NCBI GenBank assembly: GCA_029339505.1
Contig: JAQISU010000026.1
Location: 2,199,501-2,263,500 of the forward strand
Length of the DNA: 64,000 bases
Direction: 5' to 3'
From: Unio delphinus
Lineage: Eukaryota; Mollusca; Bivalvia; Unionida; Unionidae
Part shown: one piece after another, positions 13,261-26,493 of the stretch
How positions within the stretch are numbered: position 1 is the stretch's first letter
How the letters are laid out: every line of letters starts with the position of its first letter
The notes under the pieces: generated by a model
The model's input: only the letters and a program-made list of their open reading frames with translations
What the model was told of the DNA's origin: nothing
Database searches by the model: none
Made by a program: the position numbers and the translations under genes

Positions 13261-13703
13261 CTGTTTTAATATTAGTTATTTCTAAACATCATAACACAGA
13301 AACAAGGAAAATTAGTTAATATTTGCCTAATAAAACTTAAATGAAGAATACCAAAAGTATACAGTACAAAATTCTGACTTACCTTTGTGATGTTGGTGTA
13401 GAGTTAGTGAAGAAACATTGAAAAAAAGCCAAATGTCTTGGCCTATCTCATGGCCTATCTCAAAGGACTTTAGAATAATTAATACATCTGATACCTTGGC
13501 ACTGAAGACACAACCTTGATTGTGCTATGTGACAGGTAGTTAAACTGAAGAAAAATTAACCTTACCAAGTTTGTTTCACCCCTATACTTCATACAACACC
13601 GCTCCAGTGGCCTAAGTGATTCTCAATGAAATTCAAATCATATTGGACTGATTACTGTACTTTATTTGAAACTATGATACAACTAGAAGATCCTATAGAA
13701 ATT
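13261..13703. other. TMEM104-like intron
   Basis: No features beyond a short local duplication ('atggcctatctca') near 13440-13460. Confidence 0.45.
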
Positions 13704-14000
13704 ACCACTCTCTATCATCCATTATGAACTTCTTTGCACCCCATTTACCACTCTCTATCCTCCAGTATGAACTCCTATGCAACCCATTTACCACTCTCTA
13801 TCATCCAGTATGAACTCCTATGCACCCCATTTACCACTCTCTATCATCCAGTATGAACTCCTATGCACCCCATTTACCACTCTCTATCATCCAGTATGAA
13901 CTCCTATGCACCCCATTTACCACTCTCTATCCTCCAGTATGAACTCCTATGCAACCCATTTACCACTCTCTATCATCCAGTATGAACTCCTATGCACCCC
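13704..14000. repeat. 43-bp minisatellite, about 7 copies
   Basis: Near-perfect tandem copies of a 43-bp unit (ccatttaccactctctatca + tccagtatgaactcctatgcacc). Units differ at a few positions (cctcc/catcc, gcaacc/gcacc), and the variants recur in a pattern suggesting duplication of multi-unit blocks. Confidence 0.92.
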
Positions 14001-15099
14001 ATGGGAATGCCAATTCATCATCATGTTTGTTTACTACACCTGCTTTAAGTTTATATTGGCACATGCAATCACTAAAATTGCCAAAGCTATTAAAATGTTA
14101 TGATTGAAATTAATTTTATTAAAAAAACAGATACCTGACAATTGAACATTTAAGATTAGTTAGACTGCAGAGGTTTTCGTGCAAAGTCACTAATGGCTGG
14201 TTAGTTGAACATAATTTTGAAGTTGATGTAATGACAAAAGAAATTCAATTTCTGAAGGAATAATTTAACGAAATACATAATTTGGTATAGAATCAAACGA
14301 AATATTAGTACGAAAAGAAAGAAAATTTCTGAGGAAAAGGGGATTCTTTATAAAAATTGGCAGATAATGAGTGAAGAACAAAGATCAAAACATGCAAGAT
14401 CCAAAAGAGAAAATTCCATAGTGTAGCTATATTCAGGAACACCAGATTTGGAAACACGTCAATGTTCATTCTTTTACTTGAATACCTGATGAAATATTTA
14501 TTTATCTAAGCTTCCAAGAATAAGATTATAAAACAGGTTAAAGTGACAAAACTGCCAATTTGGCATTTTCGATTCTTTTCTTTTCTTTTTTTCACCCAAT
14601 ACAGTTTCCTAAAGTATTTTCTTTGTCCATTTAAAATTGTGTATCCAACAAACCTGGAGGACATGGGGGACACACTGTTCCCTGTCCCTGGAGTTTTAGA
14701 TGCAGTATTGCTTATTATTTTAAAAAATCTGCTATGGGCAAAGATTTTGAGAAAAAAAGCTTCTTGAAATAGGACTGAAAGCAGATATTTCATCTATGTG
14801 GCAAACATTAATTTGTGAGTTAAAAAAAAACATCATATTTATTAAGTACAGGGTTAGAAGCAAACTTCAGTCTTATAATTTGCTGGAGTTTAAAGTTTTT
14901 CAAGGTTTTAAAGAACATTGTGATCAAAGACACAACCTGGTTACAAGATTATCTCCATCGTGAGCATAACATTTATTAAAAATCTGATAATTTAAAGTAT
15001 GCATTAAATTTGTTTATAAGTAAGTAGTGAGATTAACAAAAATAAGAAAACAAACACCCGTTTTTGCTAAGAATATGCATGCTTTCTTTTAACAAGCAT
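14001..15099. other. TMEM104-like intron
   Basis: AT-rich sequence. At 14506-14793 open frames overlap on both strands and neither shows family resemblance. A missing TMEM104-like exon could still hide in this intron. Confidence 0.4.
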
Positions 15100-16520
15100 T
15101 TTTGAGGAGTTTGCAGAGGTCTTGGAAACGCTTAATTATGTGTAACTGAATGCAAATATTTGATCTGGGACGCAGAAAATTACCCAAGTTGGAGTCCTCT
15201 GTATGCTTATAAATCACTTGGCAGCATATTCAAAGATTGGCCAGTTATACTTCAACAACCTACTGAGTGAGAATATGTTGATTACTTTATCATTTTAGAT
15301 GTGCTGATATTTACAATTACAGAATTCAGTGGTTAAAATACTCACAGATATGCCTACTGTATTTATAAGAGTACATCAAAAAAACATGTTGCAATAGCTG
15401 GCTGGCAAGTTCAAATACTTTGAATAGCAGCTTGGGTGGGAAAATGTGCTGAAATTTACAATGACTGAATTCAGAGAGAGAAGATCCCAAGATATACATG
15501 TGGTAATTATAATAGTACACCAACAATTTAGCTTCCATTATTCTGTTCATTTCTGATTGCAGCCAAATAAATAGTACAAGCAACTTCGAAATCACTAAAA
15601 CTTCAAGACTTGGACAAAATGGTGTTTTTTTTGCACATCTGGATATGTATTTTGAGGTTAAATGGCAAAGTGACAAAGATTTGAATGAGATTCAGAAAAG
15701 TGCTGAAGTTTCAAGAACTGATACTTTGGATGGAATAGTAGTCAAGTGTAAGAAAGTGTGTGATGCCTGGCTTAGTGTCTGGAATAAGACCATTCCTTGG
15801 ATTGACAAAATTCAGTCTCATCCTGAAGGGCTAATAAGAGTTACACTGCTGTTATGCTCTTCTGTGCATCTTAGGTCACCAGTCTTGGCACAAAACCCAC
15901 ACCAAATTCAATTGACGAAAATAAAATTCTGCAAAGCTTACCAATTGAAAAGCATCCATTGTCACCAGAATATTATATTCAAAATAATGCTAAGTTTGGA
16001 CAAATGGGAAATATCACCCCTATGTTTTCACAACTCAAGATATGGCAGCCCTATTCTGCACAAGGCCTTGAAAGATGTAATGTTTATGCATCAGGCTATG
16101 GAAATGAAATACATTACTTTGGACTCTTTCTGGCAATTCAGCCAAAAATGTAATTTTCAACCAAAACAACATCTGAACCAATGTTTACAGAAATGACGCA
16201 TCATTGTGTAGAATTACCAAATGCACCAAATAGGCAGACACGGATGTACATGTAAGTTTTATAAAGAATGTGGATATTAAACTCAATGGCAACCAACAGT
16301 TCTTTTTATCTGCAAAGTTCAACAATGTCTGGGATGGGACTGCAACTTTTGCTGGTGGGACTCCTGCTTTTACCGAAATGAGGTCCTGGATTCTTAGTTT
16401 TAAAATCCTAGCAAGACCTCTGAGTCTGGGAAGAACCATTCATCATTTATACACATTAAAAATTAAACAAAACAATACCATTTCCTTTAATATCTTAAAG
16501 GCTTTTGAAGGTTTCTAAGG
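15100..16520 (+). pseudogene. Intronless coding relic of unrecognised family
   Basis: Several plus-strand frames look like decayed protein-coding sequence rather than random reading frames. One is near 15160-15260 (WDXENYPSWSPLYAYK-like). 15645-15860 reads through DTLDGIVVKCKKVCDAWLSV and WNKTIPWIDKIQSHPEGL. 15935-16150 has SPEYYIQNNAKFGQMGNITP and GLERCNVYASGYGNEIHYFG. 16270-16440 has FFLSAKFNNVWDGTATFAGG. Frame changes and stops separate them and no splice borders are evident, as in a processed pseudogene or an old transposon gene. I do not recognise the family. It lies antisense in a TMEM104-like intron. Confidence 0.5.
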
Positions 16521-17844
16521 TCAAAACAACATTTTAGGATTCTTGAGTTTGTTTAGGTCCACTTCTAACCCTGTAGGTTTCTCACTGACATGAAACATTT
16601 CTGGCTTGATTAGTATGTTATACTTTCAAATTTGCTAAAAGCATAATAGGAATTCACACTTGTAAAACAAATATTAGTGGAGGATAAAAGTATTCAAGTT
16701 ACATTTTTGTCACACTGACTATATATATATATTTATAGTAATGATACAAATGCATTAAATTGTTGCAAAGACTAAAATTTACAGGATTTACACTTTTAAC
16801 AATTTAGATGATAAAGAATAAAAATTTAAGTTAATAGGAAAAAAATTCAAATTTCTTGTTATGGTAGTCTATTAGACCAACTTGTGTGATATTAAAACTT
16901 TTCTGTGTTTAATGAACTTTGAGAGTAAGTGTAAAAACTGGATTATGCTGTGAACCAAGCAGACTAAAGAATAAAGGAATTTATCAAGAAAAATAATTTA
17001 TAAAAAAAAAGAATTTATCAAGAAAAAAAAAATTATCGAACAAAGAAATTTATTCAGAAAAAAGGATTTATAAAAAAAAGAAATTTATCAAAGAAAAAGG
17101 AATTTATCAAAAGATAGATGAGATAAATTCCTGTTGCTTAACAAAAAATGTCTGTAGCATTTCTGCCCCCACCCCCTCACCATTTCTAAGCTGGCCAGAT
17201 CAACAGTATACATGTTTTTACCATTTAAATCAAGTCAACACTGTAATCTGTATTGCAACTTGATAACAACTGGTGGATGGGTTTTAAGGAAATGTTTCCC
17301 ATAATATACACGCCTTTCATAAACATGTCTGTAATGAATGATCCTCACTGTTTAAAGGAATAGAACTTCATGAAACAGTCCAATTATACTGAATAATTCA
17401 CAATCCAAAAGGACAAGTTTAATATTTAACAGTTTGTGCATAATCAGTATTAAAAAATATCAATAAAGAGATGAAAATAAATATATGCATATGAAATAGA
17501 AACTGGGAATCACCAAACGGTGCACTCACAGATGTACCAATGGATGGAGGAAGTGTTTGATATAACTGTACATTAAAGTGAAGTGTAATATGAAAATTAT
17601 GCAGCCATCAAAAGTAATGAACAAAATAAACCTGAAATTACAATTAGTAAAGGCATCTAGGTAATTGCAACAAAACAAATAAATTAGCTCTATGTGCAAA
17701 GTACTACACCAAGCAAAACATGTTACCATCAAGCAAGGCGGTTCTCTCTTCTGGAAGATTCTGCTGTTGGAAGAAAATACATGCACATAGCAAAAGAAGC
17801 AATTTATGACATTCATGCTCCTCAATAGGACTATCCTTGGATAT
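16521..17844. other. TMEM104-like intron with an A-rich degenerate repeat
   Basis: From 16970 to 17112 the phrase 'aaagaatttatcaagaaaaa' recurs about seven times with variation. The rest is unremarkable. Confidence 0.5.
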
Positions 17845-18640
17845 GTATAATATCATGTTATTAAACAGGACAATGCTTTGCTATTCATAATATGTTATTA
17901 GATAGGACCAGCTTGGCTATGTATAGCATGATATTAAACATGACCATGCTTGTCTAAGCCTAATACATTATTAAATAGGACTATGAATGGCTACACATAA
18001 TATATTATGAAACAGAACCCTGCATGGCTATGCCTAATATCATGTTACTAAACAGGACCATACTTGGCTATGCCTAATATCATGCTATTAAATAGGACCA
18101 TGCCTAATGTCATTATAATAAACAGGACCATACTTGGCTATGCCTAATATCATGCTATTAAATAGGACCATGCATGGCTATGCCTAATGTCATATTATTA
18201 AACAGGACCATACTTGGCTATGCCTAATATCATGCTATTAAATAGGACCATGCATGGCTATGCCTAATGTCATTATAATAAACAGGACCATACTTGGCTA
18301 TGCCTAATATCATGCTATTAAATAGGACCATGCATGGCTAAGCGTAATGTCATATTATTAAACAGGACCATACTTGGCTATGCCTAATATCATGCTATTA
18401 AATAGGACCATGCATGGCTATGCCTAATGTCATATTAAATAAGACCATGCTTGGCTATGCCTAATATCATGTTATGAAACAGGACCATGCTTGGCTATGA
18501 GTAATGTCATATTAAATAGGACCATGCTTGGCTATGTAAAACATGTTATTAAATAGATCCATGCTTGGCTACATAATATCATGTTATTAAACATGACCAT
18601 GCATGGCATTGCCTAATATCATGGTTATACATAAGAGGAC
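17845..18640. repeat. 36-bp minisatellite arranged in 72-bp higher-order units
   Basis: A unit of about 36 bp (ggaccatgcatggctatgcc + taatatcatgttatta) repeats about 20 times. In the core, units alternate: 'aacaggaccatacttgg' with 'aataggaccatgcatgg', giving a 72-bp higher-order period. Edge copies are more diverged than central ones. Confidence 0.9.
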
Positions 18641-18954
18641 ACCATTACCAACTATGTACTGACATTTAGTGCAAAATATTTATAATAAATCAATAATATG
18701 TAGAAAAATTTTAAGAAATACAAATCCTGATAAAATAAGCCCATTAAATTTAATAATCCCAAGATACTAGCAAAGCCATTATGAATGGAATTCCACAGTA
18801 CAGCAGGTGTCAATCAAGTAATATCATTTCTTCATTTTAACTGCTGAGCGTTGAAACCATCTGTAATAATCTTGAGTAACAACACAGCACTGGACTCATT
18901 TCCAGATTGCTGTCGTGTTGATTTATTCTATCTGATCCGATGGACTTGCATCGC

Positions 18955-19810
18955 CTATAAAGTGCTCACAAGCTCAGCCAATCAGATGCAATATCACCTA
19001 ATAAATATGCATAGTGTTACTCATTTCTGAACTCATCCAAGATCTGGATTATTAAAGTCTAAACTCTCCTTCAGAGTATTCACAAGCTCAGCCTATCAAA
19101 TGCAAGATCACCTAACACAAGTTAGATCTCCACAGTTACAAAAATTATCCATAATCATAATGATAGAAGCAGGTATTCCCAGTTCGACCAAAATGTGATT
19201 AGAACTATAATCTCTAGACTGTTCACAAACTCAGCCAATCAAATGCAAGATCACCTAACACAAGTTAGATCTCCACAGTTACAAAAATTATCCATAATCA
19301 TAATGATAGAAGCAGGTATTCCCAGTTCGACCAAAATGTGATTAGAAATATAATCTCTAGACTGTTCACAAGCTCAGCCAATCAAATGCAAGATCACCTA
19401 ATACATGTTAGATCTCAACACTTACAAAACTTATCCATGATCTTAATGATAGAAGCAGGTATTCCCAGTCTGACCAAAATGTCATCAGAAATATGATCTC
19501 TGGACTGTTCACAAGCTCAGCCAATCATATGCAAGGGCATCTCACTATTACGTGTGAATGTTAACTCATAACTGAACTCATCCAAGATGTTGAGAACATA
19601 AGCTTACATACCAAATCTGACCAAATTTTTTAAAGAAATATGACCTATAGAGTGTTTATAAGCTCAGCCAATCAGATGTCAAATCATCTAATTAGTATGC
19701 AAGGGTATGGCCCATAATCAAATTAATCTGAAGTATTGATAATATTAGCTTAAATACCAAATCTGATAGAAATCAAGCCTCAAGAAGAGTGTTCACAAGC
19801 AATTGATGGT
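18955..19810. repeat. Long-unit tandem repeat (about 150-190 bp), 4-5 copies
   Basis: Units begin 'ttcacaagctcagccaatca' and continue through 'atgcaagatcacctaa', 'gttagatctccacagttaca', 'atgatagaagcaggtattcc' and 'gaccaaaatgtgattagaa'. Two central copies are almost identical over about 145 bp; outer copies are diverged. Related pieces occur near 4375, 20740-20870 and 21205-21290, so the unit may derive from a dispersed element. Confidence 0.85.
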
Positions 19811-20873
19811 ATACTGAATGTGCTCACTTGGACATTCATCTATACTAATTAGATTTAAAAAATGAAATTATGCCCAATTTTTAAATATTTTACTTTGGGA
19901 TTGGGGATTATGTACACATTGTAATGGGGCCTATTTTTGGTTCACGAAAAACCCTTTTAAAATATCACCATGAAGAGGAAAGAATTATTATCAGTCAGCA
20001 TGTAAAATTTAGTATTAGCATGCAGGTACACATGTATAAGTAAGGAGACAGCCAACACAAAATGTGCACTGAGAAATTAGAAATGGGATAATGGTCTTAC
20101 CCTGGATACTGCCTGATAATAGGGTCTGTCTCTCTGATACACTGCTATCAATGCTATTCTCTACAAGGGATGACTACGAAAAATACAGATTTTGGAAAAT
20201 AAATCACAAGATATGATCGAGCTCAATAAAATCAATAGCTTAATTTCTATTGATCAGTTGATAGATTCTTGTCACATTTAAAGACATTTCCCTAGCACAA
20301 TGCATTGGAATCTTCAGCTTTTTAAATTGGACTTAAAATTATGAGTGCCTCATGTCAAAAACATAGAGAAACTTTCCTGAGAATCCAAAGACATATAAAA
20401 ATATAAAATGGGCATCACTGACAAGAATGAGTCATGAATGAAGGCATCACTGACAAGACTGATTCAAGAATGAAGGCAAAAATCTCAATTAACATTCAGT
20501 TTTTAGTAATCAGTCAAGTTTATAAAGGAAACTAGTACAACAAGATAGATATATCAAACAATGCTGACTAGCCAATGAGCTTCATGTATATTATCTCTAC
20601 AATGACAAATTATGAATATCTTTTACCACTCAGCAAAAGCAGATATGTCAACCTATCATTACATTTATCAGGAATCTTAGCATAAAATTTATTGTGGTAT
20701 GATCCATATTTTAAGCCCAAGAGATAAAAAAGCATGGCTCCAAGTGCTGTAGCACACTTAGCCAAACAGATTCAAGATTACCTCATTAATATCAGTAAGC
20801 ACTAATCCTTCTCACTTTCAAAACTTAAGATCTTCATGATATTAGTCCGTATCTTAATTCTGATCAAAATTAG
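19811..20873. other. TMEM104-like intron
   Basis: Non-coding. A diverged member of the 'agctcagccaatc' repeat lies near 20740-20870. Confidence 0.45.
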
Positions 20874-21118
20874 ATCATACATATGGTAGGGTCACTGCAT
20901 AAATATGCATGGATTGGGCTCTTGATACACATATGGCAGGGTACCTGCATAAATATGCATGGATTGGGTTCTTGATACACATATGGCAGGGTCATTGCAT
21001 AAATATGCATGGATTGGGCTCTTGATACACATATGGCAGGGTCACTCATAAATATGCATGGATTGGGCTCTTGATACACATATGGCAGGGTCACTCATAA
21101 ATATGCATGGATTGGGTT
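20874..21118. repeat. Minisatellite of about 50 bp, 5 copies
   Basis: Tandem copies of 'cacatatggcagggtcactg + cataaatatgcatggattgg + gctcttgata'. Copies differ by a 2-3 bp indel after 'cact'. The 74-codon minus-strand frame across it is only the repeat read as protein. Confidence 0.9.
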
Positions 21119-21769
21119 CCTTACTGAAAAAAGATCTTGATGAAAGAAACATTATATTCCAAGTCTTATCAAAATTGGATCACAAATATGGCTTCCTGAG
21201 TGATAACAAGCTCAAACCAATTAGATACAAGATTACATCATGATAGAGAGCTCAAAACAAGTACTCAGATCCTTGGCAAAACTGTTAACTGGAAATCACA
21301 TTGTGTCAATCTGAGTATTGCTTATTGCATAAGAGCTAATTGCTGCCACCAAGTGAAGTAAAAAAACAAAAAAATATACTTGTAGAGATATCTAGCAGGA
21401 AGCTTTTTGACTCATGTAGGATTTAAACTGCAGTGTCTGAAACTGAGCTAGAGTTTTTCACAGACTAAGTGTACTTAGCAAACATTTTAGTTGAATATGT
21501 TGCCTACATTGTATCAGATCACACTTCAAACTTTTCAAATGCATGTTTTCCATGGTGACAATAACAGTACAGATTTTTGTTACACCGTAAAGAAAATTGG
21601 TCTGTCTTACAGGAATATATAATCTGACTGCCTTACTGAGGTCTTGTTTGGATTTGGCAGATCTGTATTTGTCCACATAATAAAATCAAACTGCATGCAA
21701 CCCTGACCCATATCTGTATTTGCATACTCTGCTATACTATGCCAGCAAATCTATCAATAGATAATGCCA
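21119..21769. other. TMEM104-like intron
   Basis: Non-coding; no gene or element recognised. Confidence 0.45.
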
Positions 21770-21945
21770 GAATAACTCAGTGGTTAAAGTGCTGGACTCC
21801 AAACCAGAAGATCATGGGTTCAATTCTCACCATCAAACAAGCCCAGATTGGCTACTGTAATATGTTCTTGGGAAAGGCATTTTGCTTGCTTATTTGAGTG
21901 TTGATGTGCCATTAAACAGCAAATCAAATCAAAACCTAATTTGGA
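21770..21945 (+). mobile_element. tRNA-derived SINE
   Basis: The 5' end resembles a tRNA: an A-box-like 'aactcagtggttaaagtgct' at about 21776-21795 and a B-box-like 'gggttcaattc' at 21817-21827. The unrelated body 'gcccagattggctactgtaa' ends in 'ccattaaacagcaaatcaaa', a tail common in molluscan SINEs. No target duplication was clear. Confidence 0.7.
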
Positions 21946-22034
21946 GTAGAAGTTAACATAAACCTTGACCTAATGAAATCCTGTTTAACTCATTTAAAGT
22001 TGACAAAAACTGGTACATCAGTTTAAAGTGGATA

Positions 22035-22335
22035 GTAGAATGTTTGAGTTTTGAGTAGATGCAGTTAGAAGCTGGGCCGGTTTTGAGTAGATGCTGTTTG
22101 AAGCTGGGCCAGTTTTGAGTAGATGCAGTTTGAAGCTGGGCTGGTTTTGAGCAGATAGTGTTTGAAGCTGGGCCAGTTTTGAGTAGATGCTGTTTGAAGC
22201 TGGGCCAGTTTTGAGTAGATGGTGTTTGAAGCTGAGCCAGATTTGAGTAGATGCAGTTTGAAGCTGGGCCAGTTTTGAGTAGATGCTGTTTGAAGCTGGG
22301 CAGGTTTTGAGCAGATGCTGTTTGAAGCTGGGTAA
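22035..22335. repeat. 32-bp minisatellite, about 9 copies
   Basis: Tandem copies of 'ttttgagtagatgctgtttg + aagctgggccag', lying about 250 bp downstream (in gene direction) of the exon at 22582-22687. The 104-codon minus frame over it (KLAQLQTAST... type) is the repeat read as protein. Confidence 0.92.
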
Positions 22336-22581
22336 ACAGGATAGATCAGTACATCAAGTACTCCCTCATTATAAGTCATAGAATTATGGTGAGACCACCT
22401 TGTAATGAAAGTGTATCAGGCATATAATTTCATAACCACTTAATGAAATGGAATCCATGACTACACATACCTTATACATGTAACATGAACTGTATTTTTA
22501 TTGAAAAGTATTTAAGGGAGGGAGGATTATAGGAGTCTAGTCTTTAACTTGACAGATGAATGATTGCATGAAGTAGATTAC

Positions 22582-22687
22582 CCCTGGACTGTTTATGACA
22601 TCATTTTGCTCTGATGACCTTGACTGTGTTTTCAGCAAAGCATTGGCAACTGCCATAGATTCCATCACAAATGTAGCTGTCAAATAG
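22582..22687 (-). CDS. TMEM104: TMEM104-like protein, internal exon (TATFVMESMAVANA)
   Basis: This 106-nt minus-strand exon has acceptor TTCTTTCAG at 22688 onward and donor GTAATC reading down from 22581. Its first base completes a Ser codon with the AG at the end of the preceding exon. It reads YLTATFVMESMAVANALLKT and then QSRSSEQNDVINSPG. This corresponds to TMEM104 TTTFVIEAMAAANAQ and the following polar cytosolic loop. The end in phase 0 does not match the phase-1 entry of the exon at 13181-13260, so a further loop exon is missing from this annotation, or the donor used is different. Confidence 0.85.
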
Positions 22688-25597
22688 CTGAAAGAATATT
22701 GTGTGAAGACTTTTAAATGTTATGCCACTATTCCATTCAGCGATGTTTTTATTCTGGTGATTGCATTTGGTATCTTATATTCCAAGGTGCTTTCAAGAAT
22801 GTGTGAAATGGTAAACAGTGTTTAAGTTAGCTTTTAATACCTGGTAGATTTCTTTAATTAGTAGCAAAAATTCTTCAAGAAATTAATGATCCAATATAAA
22901 AGTATTTGGTTTCAGGCCACCAGGTAGGTATCAGTTTCAAACATATATATGTATACAAGGTGCCATCAAAAGGTATAGTTTAAATAGTGTCATAAAAATG
23001 AACTGCACCATAATGTATCAAGACAAATCATTCCAAATAAAAGTAAACATGAAGTACAGCAAGATAAATATATATAATGTAAAGAAGTTAATATTCTATA
23101 CAACATGTATATTAAATTACAGATAAAGGTAACAAAAGTTAATATTTAAAATGCAGGATTACAATTTTTATATAAATTACAATTCCTTAAGATTATTTGT
23201 GTTTCATGCTCACTTGTGCTTAAAATATTGTCAAAATATGTTTAAAAAATGTGGTATTTTTAAAAAATAGCTGTAATGGCTTAAAAGTCTGATGGGGTCA
23301 TCTACTTATGTACATATTCATTTGTTAACATGGAATAGTCTTTGTTCAATCTTTACTGAATAGTTCATAACTACCTGTATTGTAGTCAAAATACAGTATT
23401 GGGTTCTAGAATGGTTATGTAATTATTATTTTTTCCCCTCAAAAATACAGTATTGGGTGCTAGAATGGTTATGTGATTATTTATTTTTTCCCCTCAAAAA
23501 TACAGTTTTGCAATCAATAATATCATAGAGATATGATAATTGGATCAAGTAGGGTCACATTGTGCATGAAGAAGTGATTTGGTTCATTTATATTGCTTTG
23601 CACTAATAGATTGTACAGTGTATTATTCAATGGTCTAAGAAGTTTGGTATTCAGATTTCCTGTTTAATACAATAATGTATGAAGTTAAATTACTTGATGG
23701 ATTGATAATGGCTGAAAATGTGTCTCAAAATTCAAAAGCATTTCATGACCAGTATACAGTGCAGAGTAAATTTATTTTGCTTCGAAGAATTATAACAATA
23801 TCATCTCACAGTCAATATACTCAAACTTTTTCCTTCTTTCACAGTGTATGTTTTCAACATTTAAAACTGCCACACACACACACCCCAACTGGTTTCTATC
23901 CTTCCAATAGTCAAAAAGTATCAGAGCCTGTTGCCCTCCTAATTTTAGATTGGGCCCTTCTTGCATTTTAATTGAGATGCCCATCAGGCCTGTACAGAAA
24001 TCTAACTTTGCCTGAGAAAACTTTGATCATGCTGATGAAATGGGAAATTTATTTTCAAGATATTGAGAGATGAGGATATAAATAATATTATTACCCTTTT
24101 TAAGCATCAGCTACTTATTATACTTATATTGAAAGCAGTAAACTTTGCATACAAAGTGAAGCATGTGACCTATGAATAGAGAACAGATTGCACAATCAGG
24201 TTACTTGCCCATTTGGCTTTAACATACATGTGATTCTTCCAGTGGTAGGGCAAAATACTGTTTTGGATATTTATGTGCATTACAGAAACTAATCAAAACC
24301 ATGTCTAGTGGGTACCAGAACTGTTCAAGTAATTGTTGCACTCAGTGCAATGATGCATGACCAAGTAAATAGAATTAAGGCAAACATGTATACAAGCAGT
24401 TAATTAATTACTTTATTATTGTAATATGGAGAGTTTAAGCCAAATGCAGGATGTTGCTTTCAGATATTATAAGTAATAAATGGATCAAATGTGGTCCATG
24501 ATAGCTTTTGAGTCTTTAATTAAAAATGAGCTGTCCTTTGGCGTAGGTGAAAGAAAAAGAAAAGACGGACTAAAAATGATTTCACCAGAAATAATTTTCC
24601 ATTAAATTGATTTTGTCTTGGCCTTGATGAATTGCTATTGTATTGTTCAAGATGTTTCAAATAACTGAGCTGTCCCTTGCTCACACTTATACTAATGAAC
24701 TATGAGCAGTAATCCAATAGTGTAAAAAAAAAAACTTTAGGAAAATTTTGCTTGTCATGAAATATTTTGAGATCTGAACACAGACATAAGTCAATCTAAT
24801 ATGATTTTTTTGTAATCTTTTCATATTTGAAGTAAATCAATGGCAAGGTTGTCTGACAAATAACAGTTTAAAAAAAAAGAACAAGATAACTTTGAATGTA
24901 TGGAAATTCGAGACAAAGCTGCAATTTTTTTAAAAGTGACCAGCTTTGACCCTGTGTCTAAAAGAAAATTTTCTTTGAGCACTGCCATCTTAAATGCATG
25001 GAATCTGTCCCCTTCTAATATTTTGTCTGGAACCATATCAACCAGCTGAGCTTCAGTAAATCAAATAATATCGAATTCATCAACTTTATTTCTAATAATT
25101 CTGACATTTAAATGAAATATTAAACAAGTACAAATGTAGAAGAAAGTACATGTAACTAATTCACATGTGATTAAAGCAATGGGATGCAACTCTATCTGGT
25201 AACTACCCTTGTCATATGTCATTTAAGAATTGCAATTATATCTCATTTGCATATTATATTTGTTCATTATTTTTAGTAAATAAGTAAATGACAATTCTGA
25301 ATCTGAAAGGCAATGGATTTCATTAAATTTTAACTGTTTTTTATTCCCTTGGATAAATTTAAGTACTTTTGGAGAAATTGTAAGGACTTGTCTTAACAAA
25401 GTCGTGAACTTTTCAATTATACAAACTTTTTCACAAATCTGTGAGTTTAAAAGGTAACTACTTAAATTTGTGGACTTTTGATGAAACAACATAAAACTGT
25501 ATAGTGCTATGCATTTTCTTACACTACCTGAAGTTGAAATTCCATCCTGAAGTAAGGGTCATTACATTAAAGATAATTGGAAATAGTATTATGTCAC
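22688..25597. other. TMEM104-like intron
   Basis: Non-coding. A unit of about 60 bp (aatacagtattgggttctag + aatggttatgtaattatt...ttttcccctca) is duplicated at 23392-23510. A 71-codon minus frame at 24821-25036 has no recognisable family. Confidence 0.45.
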
Positions 25598-25608
25598 AAA
25601 TTGTCCAT

Positions 25609-25924
25609 GTGTGTGCTTTTTTAATTTTTATCATAGCTTTAAAAAAGTCCGTCATATCGCTACACTGTCTGCAATGTGGCAGTTTATAGTGATGTCTAGC
25701 AGCGGGGCATCATGCCGGAGACATGTAGCATAATGTCCCACCTAGTAACATTATTCTGACACCAGGCCGACCAGTGTTAACACTAACATCTTAATGTTGA
25801 ATGCCAAGTAAGGCAGCATTAGTACAATTTTTATAAGTCTATGGTATGACTCGGCCAGTGATTGAACCCATGACATTGCGCATCCAAGACAGATGCTCTA
25901 ACCATTAACCCAAAGGAGCAGTCT
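25609..25924 (-). mobile_element. tRNA-derived SINE (family with 30047-30312)
   Basis: Read on the minus strand from the right, it starts with a tRNA-like head: an A-box-like 'gggttaatggttagagcatc' and a B-box-like 'gggttcaatca'. The body is shared with 30047-30312 ('gacaccaggccgaccagtgt' on the plus strand), and it ends in a short ACAC tail at the left. It is flanked by an 11-bp repeat, aaattgtccat at 25598-25608 and aaattgaccat at 25925-25935, with one mismatch. Confidence 0.8.
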
Positions 25925-26493
25925 AAATTGACCATAAAATTATAACTGAGTATTAAAAATGTATCCAATTATGGCATGTTGAAACTAATAGACTCTTCTC
26001 ACAAAAAAGGCTTTGTTGGTAAACAATATTTTCAGTATGACATAATTATTGTGGTCCCTATGGTTTCTGGCAACATACAGTCAGAGCTGATGATTTATTG
26101 CAGGTCATAAATCATTAAATATTTCTCAAGATTTTGTACATTTTAGGGGACTTTATCAGTTTTGCACAAAATTACCATTTAAATTGTACAACAATCTTCA
26201 TTTTCTTTTATTTTTCAATAGGAGACAGAAGTAAAAAAAAAAAAAAAAGTATTCTACCCAGTCTCTTTCAAAAGTTCAACATAACATCTGATCAGCAAAT
26301 GAGTCTTAAATATTTTACAAATTGCTTAAACCAATATTTTCCAATTCTTGTACAATTTCATAAGGACTGTGCAACAATATTTAACTCTGTAAAAAAATGG
26401 TCAAGGTAGCAAGATGACTATTTAGCATTATCTTTTTCAGCCGGATAATATAAATTATTATTCAGTGATTCCAAGAAAAGACATGAATATTAC

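Noticed and set aside
13380..13440. Donor-like GTAAGT after 'catcacaaag' on the minus strand, considered as the missing TMEM104-like exon
   Set aside because: The only upstream acceptor gives a stop in the required frame.
14506..14793. Overlapping open frames on both strands, one reading VYPTNLEDMGDTLFPVPG
   Set aside because: No splice borders, no family and strong overlap between strands; not enough for a gene call.
22065..22379. 104-codon minus frame of repeated KLAQLQTAST
   Set aside because: It is the 32-bp minisatellite translated; its period is not a multiple of 3, so units differ only by frame.
24821..25036. 71-codon minus frame, considered as a TMEM104-like exon
   Set aside because: No membrane helix or TMEM104 motif, and the intron phases would not fit.
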